A stretch of DNA of 10,732 bases from Prevotella sp. CAG:485 (lineage in GTDB: Bacteria > Bacteroidota > Bacteroidia > Bacteroidales > Muribaculaceae). The notes below the pieces were generated by a model. The model made no database searches and was not told the DNA's origin. It saw only the letters and a program-made list of their open reading frames with translations. The stretch covers positions 73,373-84,104 of the forward strand of contig FR897862.1 in the NCBI GenBank assembly GCA_000437495.1, read 5' to 3'. The position numbers and the translations under genes were made by a program. Below, piece after piece: positions 1 to 6,066 of the stretch. The first letter of the stretch is position 1. Every line of letters begins with the position of its first letter.

Positions 1-1
1 C

Positions 2-1297
2 AAGAGCGTCGATTTCAGCCAATGCACCGAGCAGAAAGGCGACGATGAGGTAGGGGAGAACGGCGAGGTAATCCGCGATTTCCACAAATTCTCATACCTG
101 CCGCAGGTGCAACGCACCCTGCCGCCACGCAGCTGCTACATCCTCCACACCAACGCCACGGTGCATGAGGTGTTGCGCGGCGCCCTCTCGCGCTCGCCCC
201 TCTACAACGGCACCATACAGAGCATCGGCCCGCGGTATTGTCCCAGCATAGAGACCAAAATCGTTACCTTTGCCGAGCGCGATTCGCACCAGCTCTTTCT
301 GGAGCCCGAGGGGAGTACTACGCAGGAATATTATCTCAACGGCTTCTCGTCGTCGCTGCCGTGGGATGTGCAGTATGAGGCCCTGAGCCTTATCCCTGCC
401 ATGGCACATTTCCAAGCCTATCGCCCCGGCTATGCCATAGAATACGACTATTTCCCGCCCACGCAGCTGCGCCACACCCTCGAGACGCGCCTCGTCAGCG
501 GCCTCTATTTTGCAGGACAGATTAACGGCACCACAGGCTACGAAGAGGCGGCGGCGCAGGGCCTCATGGCCGGCATCAACGCCGTGCGCAGCCTGCGCGG
601 CGAAGAACCCGTGGTGCTGAAGAGAGATGAGGCTTACATCGGCGTACTCATCGACGACCTCATCACCAAGGGCGTCGACGAGCCTTACCGCATGTTCACA
701 TCAAGAGCCGAGTTCCGCATTCTGTTGCGTCAGGACGACGCCGATATGCGCCTCACACCCGTTGGCCATGACATAGGACTTGCCACCGACGAGCGCTATG
801 AGTCGATGCTCAGCAAGAAAGAACAGCGCGACGCCCTCACCGACTGGCTGGCACAAAACAGCCTCAAACTCGACGCCGCCAACAACGCCCTTCTGCAGAG
901 CGTAGGCACCGCGCCCATGAACGCCTCCACACGTTACCTCGATTTGCTGCGGCGACCCGAAATCACCCTGCGGTGGCTCGGCGAGAACGTGGCCGAAGTA
1001 GGGGAGCGCCTTCAGCAGCTCGAGCCGGAGCGGCGGCAGGAGATTATGGAGGCAGTGGAGATTCTCACCAAATACAGCGGCTACATTGAGCGCGAACGAC
1101 AGCTTGCCGACAAGGCCATGCGCCTCGATTACGTGCATTTGCCCAAGGACATCGATTACTCCTCCATCAAGGCTATCAGCACCGAGGGGCGGCAGAAACT
1201 CCAGGCCATGCAGCCGGCTACCATAGGCGAGGCATCGCGCATCCCGGGCGTGTCGCCTGCCGACGTCAGCGTGTTGCTGCTTTTGTTGAACCGCTGA
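2..1297 (+). CDS. mnmG: tRNA uridine-5-carboxymethylaminomethyl modification enzyme MnmG (GidA), 5'-truncated by window edge
   Basis: MnmG is the FAD-dependent partner of the GTPase MnmE. Together they install the 5-carboxymethylaminomethyl group on wobble uridine 34 of certain tRNAs in the cytoplasm. The frame is open from position 2 and gives 431 residues. The family is about 620-630 residues long, so roughly the first 190, including the N-terminal FAD-binding glycine motif, lie upstream of the window. Visible family signatures are GPRYCPSIE (about 227-253), whose cysteine (codon 239-241) corresponds to the catalytic Cys277 of E. coli MnmG; the block GQINGTTGYEEAAAQG (about 518-565); and FTSRAEFRILLRQDDADMRL. 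The C-terminal helical domain that contacts MnmE and tRNA ends with the typical TIGEASRIPGVSPADVSVLL. A GTG at 107 could be misread as the start, but the homology continues upstream of it. The gene ends 120 nt before apt, and the gap contains a parS-like palindrome. Confidence 0.96.
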   Translation, partial: KSVDFSQCTEQKGDDEVGENGEVIRDFHKFSYLPQVQRTLPPRSCYILHTNATVHEVLRGALSRSPLYNGTIQSIGPRYCPSIETKIVTFAERDSHQLFLEPEGSTTQEYYLNGFSSSLPWDVQYEALSLIPAMAHFQAYRPGYAIEYDYFPPTQLRHTLETRLVSGLYFAGQINGTTGYEEAAAQGLMAGINAVRSLRGEEPVVLKRDEAYIGVLIDDLITKGVDEPYRMFTSRAEFRILLRQDDADMRLTPVGHDIGLATDERYESMLSKKEQRDALTDWLAQNSLKLDAANNALLQSVGTAPMNASTRYLDLLRRPEITLRWLGENVAEVGERLQQLEPERRQEIMEAVEILTKYSGYIERERQLADKAMRLDYVHLPKDIDYSSIKAISTEGRQKLQAMQPATIGEASRIPGVSPADVSVLLLLLNR

Positions 1298-1335
1298 GTG
1301 TTAAAAGTGGAAATATCAAATACTTAGACCGCAAT

Positions 1336-1351
1336 TGTTCCACGTGGAACA
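1336..1351. promoter_or_regulatory. parS: parS-like ParB-binding palindrome
   Basis: The sequence TGTTCCACGTGGAACA is a perfect 16-bp palindrome with its centre between 1343 and 1344. It has the form of the bacterial chromosomal parS site (TGTTnCACGTGnAACA class), where ParB/Spo0J loads and slides to organise and segregate the origin region. It lies in the spacer between mnmG and apt, outside any gene. mnmG (gidA) is an origin-proximal gene in many bacteria, which fits a parS nearby. ParB binding here is inferred from sequence only. A palindromic operator for apt is the main alternative. Confidence 0.75.
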
Positions 1352-1417
1352 TAAGGTTTCGCCCCTTTGTTCCGCACATCAGAGAGAGAAATTAAACTAA
1401 AACCAAAATACCGAAAA

Positions 1418-1942
1418 ATGACACTTGAAGAAATTAAACTGAGCATCCGCGATGTGATGGACTTTCCCACAAAGGGTATCATTTTCCGCGACCTCACCAC
1501 CATGATTAAGAACGGCGAGGCCCTCCGCACCGTGAGCAAAGAACTCGCAGATTTCTACGCCGACAAGGGCGTGACGAAAGTGGTGGGTGTGGAAAGTCGC
1601 GGTTTCATAACAGGCGCTATTCTCGCATACGAACTCGGCGCAGGCTTCGTGCCAGCACGCAAACCCGGCAAGCTCCCCTCGGTAACAATCAAAAAATCGT
1701 ACGCCAAAGAATATGGCGTTGACACCATAGAGATTCATTCCGACGCTATCACCGAAAACGACATCGTGGTGATTCACGACGACCTCCTCGCCACCGGCGG
1801 CACCATGAACGCCGTTTACGAACTCGTAAAGAGCCTCAACCCCAAAAAGATTTACATCAACTTCGTGGTGGAACTCACCGGTCTCAACGGCAGAAAGAAC
1901 CTCCCCGCCGACTGCGAGATAACCTCGCTGCTCAAATACTGA
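1418..1942 (+). CDS. apt: Adenine phosphoribosyltransferase
   Basis: Apt converts adenine and PRPP to AMP and pyrophosphate in cytoplasmic purine salvage. The 174-residue product has the usual length for the family. It shows the type I phosphoribosyltransferase PRPP-binding loop VVIHDDLLATGGTM at residues 117-130, the ESRGF motif at 59-63, and the mobile-loop segment RKPGKLPSV at 81-89 seen in APRTs. I chose ATG 1418 because the family's N-terminal helix starts there (MTLEEIKLSIRDVMDFPTKG). An in-frame TTG at 1367 would add 17 residues without family support. The region just before the ATG is A-rich, and no clear Shine-Dalgarno is seen, as is common in Bacteroidota. The gene is separate from mnmG (120-nt gap) and is followed by a strong hairpin, so it may be a single-gene unit. 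No convincing TAnnTTTG promoter was found upstream. Confidence 0.95.
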   Translation: MTLEEIKLSIRDVMDFPTKGIIFRDLTTMIKNGEALRTVSKELADFYADKGVTKVVGVESRGFITGAILAYELGAGFVPARKPGKLPSVTIKKSYAKEYGVDTIEIHSDAITENDIVVIHDDLLATGGTMNAVYELVKSLNPKKIYINFVVELTGLNGRKNLPADCEITSLLKY

Positions 1943-1951
1943 TTCACCACC

Positions 1952-1975
1952 TCAGCGCAAAACTTCAGCGCAAAA
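1952..1975 (+). repeat. 11-bp tandem direct repeat after apt
   Basis: TCAGCGCAAAA occurs exactly at 1952-1962 and again at 1965-1975, a 13-bp period. It sits between the apt stop codon and the hairpin at 1981-2012. The function is unknown; it may be a chance duplication in a non-coding spacer. Confidence 0.55.
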
Positions 1976-1980
1976 TATAT

Positions 1981-2020
1981 CGGCAACGCGGCTCTCATCA
2001 GCCGCGTTGCCGCTGTTTCT
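1981..2020 (+). terminator. Intrinsic terminator hairpin downstream of apt
   Basis: There is a perfect 13-bp inverted repeat: CGGCAACGCGGCT (1981-1993), a 6-nt loop CTCATC, then AGCCGCGTTGCCG (2000-2012). It is followed by CTGTTTCTTT, an imperfect U-tract. It begins 38 nt after the apt stop. The G+C-rich stem and T-rich tail fit a Rho-independent terminator that separates apt from uvrC. The tract upstream of the stem is A-rich, but there is no convergent gene for a bidirectional role. Confidence 0.8.
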
Positions 2021-2083
2021 TTCCACACCCTTTACAAGAGCCTGAAGAATGGTGCGAAATGGCTCTAATAAAAAGCCTCCTTT

Positions 2084-4102
2084 ATGCGTTGTAATAATAT
2101 GAATATTCATCCTTCAGAAAATACCCCCGACGTACATGCAGACTCCGGCGCCGACAACAACGTGCCGAGCCTGAACCGGGTAGTGCTGCAGGGCGGCGGC
2201 CGCGGCATTGACGAAAGCGGTAACATTCCCGTGGAGATTGCCGACGACAGAAAAGGCGACGACTTCTTCCATAACCGCCCGTCGACGCAGCTGCGTCAGA
2301 AAATCCTCGCTCTGCCCGAAGAACCCGGCGTTTATCTCTACATCGACCGCAACGGCAAGGTGATATATGTAGGTAAGGCAAAGCGACTGAAGAGGCGAGT
2401 GTCGTCATACTTCAACCGTCGCCACGACTCGGTGAAAACGAACCTGCTTGTGCGTAACATCGCCGATATGCGCTTCATCATGGTGCCCACCGAAGAGGAT
2501 GCCCTGCATCTGGAAGATGCCATGATAAAGCAGTTCCAGCCCCGTTACAACATACTCCTCAAGGATGATAAATCATACCCCTGGATAGTCGTTACGCGCG
2601 AACCCTTTCCGCGCGTCTTCATGACCCGCGAACACGACGTTCCCGGCCGCTATTACGGACCCTATTCCAACCCTGCGTCGGCAAAAGCTGTCCTCGACCT
2701 CATCCGCGACCTCTTTCCCCTGCGCTCATGTCGCCATTTCATAGACGATAACGCCATTGCAAAAGGTAAGCTGCGCCTATGCCTCGATTACCATATAAAG
2801 AAATGCCAGGGACCCTGCCGCGGACTCGTCAGCGCCGAGGAGTATGGCGAGACGGTGAAACGCGTTCGCCAGATTCTCAACGGTGAAACCGGGCTTTTGC
2901 TCGCCCTTCTCAAGCACGAGATGAACGTGGCGGCCTCCAGGCTGGAGTTTGAAAAAGCACAGGCGCTGAAAGAACAGGTGGCCCTTGTGGAGAAGTACAA
3001 CGCCAAGAGCCTCATCCCCGGAGCCGCCAAAGAGGATATGGACGTGTTTGCCTACGAAGAAAGCACCGATGCCGCCTTCGTCAACTTCATGCACCTTCAT
3101 CACGGCGCTGTGGTGCAGAGCCTCAATCTGGAGTACAAACGCCGCAGCCTGGAAACCCCGCGCGAAGAGATTCTCTCCATGGCCATAGGCGAGATTGCCC
3201 GCCGCTTCAACCGCAAATTCTCCGAAGTCATCGTGCCTTTTCTGCCCGACGTGGAGTTTGCCGGCGTCAGCTTCACCATCCCCTCGCGCGGCGAGAAACG
3301 CAAGATGCTTGAGATGAGTCTGCGCAACGTGCGCCGCTACCTCGAAGACCGCGAGAAGCAGAAAGAGAACCTCGACCCCGACCGCAGCGTCCGCCGAGTG
3401 ATGCAGCGCATGAAAGAGGACTTCCGATTACCGGTGGAACCGCGCCATATAGAGTGTTTCGACAACTCCAACATACAGGGCACCAACCCCGTGGCCAGCT
3501 GCGTCGTTTTCCGCAACGGCAAACCCAGCAAGCGCGACTACCGCCACTTCATCATCAAGACCGTGGAAGGACCCGACGATTTCGCCTCCATGAAAGAAGT
3601 ACTTCACCGCCGCTATTCGCGCATGATGGCCGAGGGACAGGAGCTTCCGCAGCTCGTGGTCGTCGACGGCGGCAAAGGACAGCTCTCCGCCGCCGTGGAA
3701 GCCTTCGACGAGATGGGCATCCGCGGCCAAGTGGCTCTCATAGGCATTGCCAAACGCCTCGAAGAAATCTACTTCCCCGGCGACACCCTGCCCCTTTACA
3801 TCGACAAAAAGAGCGAGAGCCTGCGCGTGATTCAGGCCCTGCGCGACGAGGCACACCGCTTCGGCATCACCCATCACCGCCTGCGCCGCAGCAAGACCCA
3901 GATAAGCAGCAGCCTCGACAGCATCAAAGGCATCGGGCCGGCCACCGCCCAGACCCTCATGCGCCGTTTCCGCAGCCTCAAACGCCTGCGCGAAGCCTCC
4001 CTCGACGACATCGCCAAAGAAATCGGCCCCGCCAAAGCCCGCCTCGTCCGCGCCCACTTCCTCGAAGAAGCCCGCCGCGCCCCCCTCCCTCCCACAGAAT
4101 GA
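2084..4102 (+). CDS. uvrC: UvrABC system protein C, excinuclease subunit with N-terminal extension
   Basis: UvrC makes the 3' and 5' incisions around UvrB-bound DNA lesions in nucleotide excision repair. The 672-residue product has all the expected parts. The GIY-YIG nuclease domain starts at about residue 70, with PGVYLY (81-86), IYVGKAKRLKRR (94-105) and an acidic E144. Four cysteines at 216, 233, 241 and 245 lie where UvrC proteins carry an Fe-S cluster. A UvrB-binding UVR helix pair covers about 273-305. The RNase H-like nuclease domain has its likely D-D-H triad at D460 (ECFDNSNIQG), D528 (VVVDGGKGQ) and H591. Tandem helix-hairpin-helix motifs lie at about 609-660. The family usually starts close to the GIY-YIG domain, but here about 65 acidic, Gly/Asp/Asn-rich residues precede it. 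No ATG lies between codon 6 (2099) and codon 129, so the extension looks genuine; ATG 2099 is an alternative start. Confidence 0.96.
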   Translation: MRCNNMNIHPSENTPDVHADSGADNNVPSLNRVVLQGGGRGIDESGNIPVEIADDRKGDDFFHNRPSTQLRQKILALPEEPGVYLYIDRNGKVIYVGKAKRLKRRVSSYFNRRHDSVKTNLLVRNIADMRFIMVPTEEDALHLEDAMIKQFQPRYNILLKDDKSYPWIVVTREPFPRVFMTREHDVPGRYYGPYSNPASAKAVLDLIRDLFPLRSCRHFIDDNAIAKGKLRLCLDYHIKKCQGPCRGLVSAEEYGETVKRVRQILNGETGLLLALLKHEMNVAASRLEFEKAQALKEQVALVEKYNAKSLIPGAAKEDMDVFAYEESTDAAFVNFMHLHHGAVVQSLNLEYKRRSLETPREEILSMAIGEIARRFNRKFSEVIVPFLPDVEFAGVSFTIPSRGEKRKMLEMSLRNVRRYLEDREKQKENLDPDRSVRRVMQRMKEDFRLPVEPRHIECFDNSNIQGTNPVASCVVFRNGKPSKRDYRHFIIKTVEGPDDFASMKEVLHRRYSRMMAEGQELPQLVVVDGGKGQLSAAVEAFDEMGIRGQVALIGIAKRLEEIYFPGDTLPLYIDKKSESLRVIQALRDEAHRFGITHHRLRRSKTQISSSLDSIKGIGPATAQTLMRRFRSLKRLREASLDDIAKEIGPAKARLVRAHFLEEARRAPLPPTE

Positions 4103-4153
4103 CCGGCCTCTCCTCGCAGAAGCGCGAAGAAAGGGGGCGCGAAAAGGAATTTT

Positions 4154-4185
4154 CTTGTGCCGGTGAAATAAAGTTGCTATCTTTG
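4154..4185 (+). promoter_or_regulatory. Bacteroidota-type promoter for the 4285-10564 gene cluster
   Basis: TATCTTTG at 4178-4185 is a perfect match to the Bacteroidota -7 consensus TAnnTTTG. CTTG at 4154-4157, 20 bp upstream, is a three-of-four match to the -33 element TTTG. Transcription would start near 4190, leaving a leader of about 95 nt before ATG 4285. It lies just after uvrC, and no other good promoter is visible until after tatD, so it may drive the whole downstream cluster. Confidence 0.72.
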
Positions 4186-4214
4186 CAGTCTAATTAAAAA
4201 GCTTCTTTACAGGC

Positions 4215-4251
4215 GGCACAATAAAAGCTCATCAGAGGGCACAATAAAAGC
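4215..4251 (+). repeat. Two 14-bp direct repeats in the leader of the PCMD-like gene
   Basis: GGCACAATAAAAGC is present exactly at 4215-4228 and 4238-4251, a 23-bp period. Both copies lie in the predicted 5' leader between the promoter (4178-4185) and the start codon at 4285. Spacing near two helical turns would suit a DNA-binding dimer, and an RNA-level role is also possible. Neither is shown by the sequence. Confidence 0.7.
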
Positions 4252-4284
4252 GCGCCGTCGTTGCAACAAAAACACTCAATCACC

Positions 4285-5232
4285 ATGCACAAGCGCAGAT
4301 ATATGTTGGTGGCAGCTCTCCTCGGCGCCGTAACGCTGACGCAGGCACGCCTCGTGCCGCTGCAGTACGGCGATATGCAGCACTGGGTAACACGCCACAT
4401 CAAAGAGTCGGGAGTTATCGGCGGCAAGACAAAAACCGTTTATGCCATCGGTCCTACACAGACCATCAACGCCAATCAGGCCTACGTGCCCAAAGGCACC
4501 CCGTGGGGCAGCAGCAACGTATATGCCAAAGTAATGGGCATACACAAAGCCTCCAACTCCGTGGTACCCGTCGACAAATACGGGTCGCGTGTGGCCTGCT
4601 GCCAGACCCTCATGGAGAAAGTCAAGGCCCTGGGCATCAACATGGACGTCATGGTGGCCGGCAGCATCTTCTTAGGCCGCGTCTTCGAGCCTATCACCTC
4701 CACCAAAGGCCCCTTCTCCAAGATAGAGATGGGAGTGCCGTACACCGGTTGCCCCAAAGCCCTCGTGTTCGACTATGCCGTGGAGATGCCCGCTGTCAAC
4801 ACCCGCGTCAAAGCCATCGGCCTCGGCCCCAAGAAGACCCTTAAAGGCCGCGACCAGGCCGAAGTCTACATCATCCTTCAGCGCCGCTGGGAAGACAAGA
4901 AAGGCAACCTCTACGCTCACCGCGTAGGCACCGGCCGCGAGCGTTACGCACATTCCGTGGCCTGGACGCGCTCACACCGCATCCCTGTGCATTACGGCAA
5001 CATCACCGGTCAGAAGTATTACAGAAGCTACATGGGCTTGCTCGACGGCGACCGCGCCTATTACGCCCGCAACTCCAAAGGCAAGCTCAAACCCGTGCAT
5101 GAAGTAGGCTGGGATGCCCCCGGCACCGCCCCGACGCACATGCTCGTCATGGCCTCCTCGTCGTGCGGCACCCCCTTCGTCGGCACCGAGGGCATAAAAC
5201 TCTATATCGACAATATCGCACTCGAATACTGA
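4285..5232 (+). CDS. Secreted PCMD-domain-like protein (putative carbohydrate-binding/metabolism domain)
   Basis: The 315-residue product has a Sec signal peptide: basic MHKRRY, hydrophobic MLVAALLGAVTLT, likely cleavage near residues 20-22. No lipobox cysteine follows, so it is probably soluble periplasmic or secreted. The body resembles Bacteroidota PCMD-type proteins: QYGDMQHWVTRHIKESGVIG (27-46), TPWGSSNVYAKVMG (72-85), AGSIFLGRVFEPIT (125-138), PKALVFDYAVEMP (157-169), and the C-terminal signature MLVMASSSCGTPFVGTEGIK followed by LYIDNIALEY. Such proteins are predicted beta-sandwiches with a proposed carbohydrate-related role, but no activity is established and no catalytic site is evident. 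ATG 4285 is chosen because the signal peptide starts there; an in-frame TTG at 4261 would add eight non-hydrophobic residues. It is the first gene after the 4178 promoter, and dapB follows after 27 nt, so it probably leads the operon. The family call comes from recognised motifs only. Confidence 0.68.
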   Translation: MHKRRYMLVAALLGAVTLTQARLVPLQYGDMQHWVTRHIKESGVIGGKTKTVYAIGPTQTINANQAYVPKGTPWGSSNVYAKVMGIHKASNSVVPVDKYGSRVACCQTLMEKVKALGINMDVMVAGSIFLGRVFEPITSTKGPFSKIEMGVPYTGCPKALVFDYAVEMPAVNTRVKAIGLGPKKTLKGRDQAEVYIILQRRWEDKKGNLYAHRVGTGRERYAHSVAWTRSHRIPVHYGNITGQKYYRSYMGLLDGDRAYYARNSKGKLKPVHEVGWDAPGTAPTHMLVMASSSCGTPFVGTEGIKLYIDNIALEY

Positions 5233-5259
5233 ATTTAAGAGTTAAAAATTGTTAATATA

Positions 5260-6030
5260 ATGAAGATAGCACTCATAGGTTACGGCCGCATGGGCCACGA
5301 GATAGAGAAGCAGGCCTTGGCCCGCGGACACGAAATAGTATGCCGCATCGACATCGACAATCAGAGCGACATACACAGCCCTGCCTTCGCCTCCGCCGAC
5401 GTGGCAATAGAGTTCACCTCGCCGCAGGCAGCTTTCAATAACTGCCTCGAATCCCTGCGCGCCAAAGTGCCCGTGGTGAGCGGAAGCACCGGGTGGCTCG
5501 ACCGTCTGCCCGAGCTGCAGAAATATTGCAGCGAGCATCCCGGAGCCGCCCTGCTGCAGTCCACCAACTTCTCGGTGGGCATGAACATCTTCATGCGCCT
5601 CAACGCCATGCTCGCCTCCCTGACTCGTCCCTTCACCGGCTACCGGCCCTCGATGGAAGAAGTGCATCACATACACAAGCTCGACCACCCGTCGGGCACC
5701 GCCATTACCCTTGCCGAAGGGCTTTTGGCACAGCGTCCCGATATGCAGGGATGGGTGCTGACCGACCTCACCACACCCTCGGGCATCACCGAGCACCTTG
5801 CTGACGCCCCGCAGCAGGCACTCCCCATAGCCTCCATACGCCGCGGCGAAGTGCCCGGCATTCACTCCATTGAGTGGGACAGCGACGCCGACAGCATCAC
5901 CATTACACACTCGGCACACTCGCGCGCCGGATTCGCCCTCGGTGCCGTTATGGCCGCCGAATGGCTCCCCCGAAACCCCGGTTTCCGCACCATGACTGAA
6001 TTTATGGATTTCCTCTTCAGCAACGCCTGA
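5260..6030 (+). CDS. dapB: 4-hydroxy-tetrahydrodipicolinate reductase
   Basis: DapB performs the NAD(P)H-dependent reduction step of the diaminopimelate/lysine pathway in the cytoplasm, supplying meso-DAP for peptidoglycan and lysine for protein. The 256-residue product begins with a Rossmann nucleotide-binding motif, IGYGRMG (6-12). It has the NFSVGMN segment (103-109) and the substrate-binding and catalytic signature EVHHIHKLDHPSGTA (134-148), including the His-His pair at 136-137 and Lys140. The C-terminal block SIRRGEVPGIHSIEWDS and ITHSAHSRAGFALGAV are also typical. Length matches the family (about 240-270). The start ATG is directly in front of the Rossmann strand. The 27-nt upstream spacer is very A+T-rich but has no TAnnTTTG element, so the gene is probably cotranscribed with the secreted protein gene before it. 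lepB follows after 36 nt. Confidence 0.96.
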   Translation: MKIALIGYGRMGHEIEKQALARGHEIVCRIDIDNQSDIHSPAFASADVAIEFTSPQAAFNNCLESLRAKVPVVSGSTGWLDRLPELQKYCSEHPGAALLQSTNFSVGMNIFMRLNAMLASLTRPFTGYRPSMEEVHHIHKLDHPSGTAITLAEGLLAQRPDMQGWVLTDLTTPSGITEHLADAPQQALPIASIRRGEVPGIHSIEWDSDADSITITHSAHSRAGFALGAVMAAEWLPRNPGFRTMTEFMDFLFSNA

Positions 6031-6066
6031 CGACCCGCAGAAGAGCCAATTACAATATTCCCGAAA

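Noticed and set aside
107..1297. mnmG starting at GTG 107 as a complete gene
   Set aside because: The frame is open to the window edge, and the product would lack the FAD-binding domain; the gene is truncated by the window, not short.
1298..1417. Promoter for apt in the mnmG-apt spacer
   Set aside because: I found no TAnnTTTG element with a TTTG at 19-21 bp; TACTTAGA and CCCCTTTG are poor partial matches.
2037..2066. Hairpin AGAGCC/GGCTCT upstream of uvrC
   Set aside because: It has a six-base-pair stem with an 18-nt loop and no conserved riboswitch features, so it is likely chance.
3428..4057. A 209-codon - strand frame opposite uvrC
   Set aside because: It is Ala/Gly/Val/His-rich antisense composition without motifs; uvrC explains the region fully.
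3454..4197. A 247-codon + strand frame overlapping the 3' half of uvrC
   Set aside because: It is an Arg/Pro/His-rich out-of-frame shadow of uvrC; the in-frame uvrC sequence here carries the RNase H and helix-hairpin-helix motifs.
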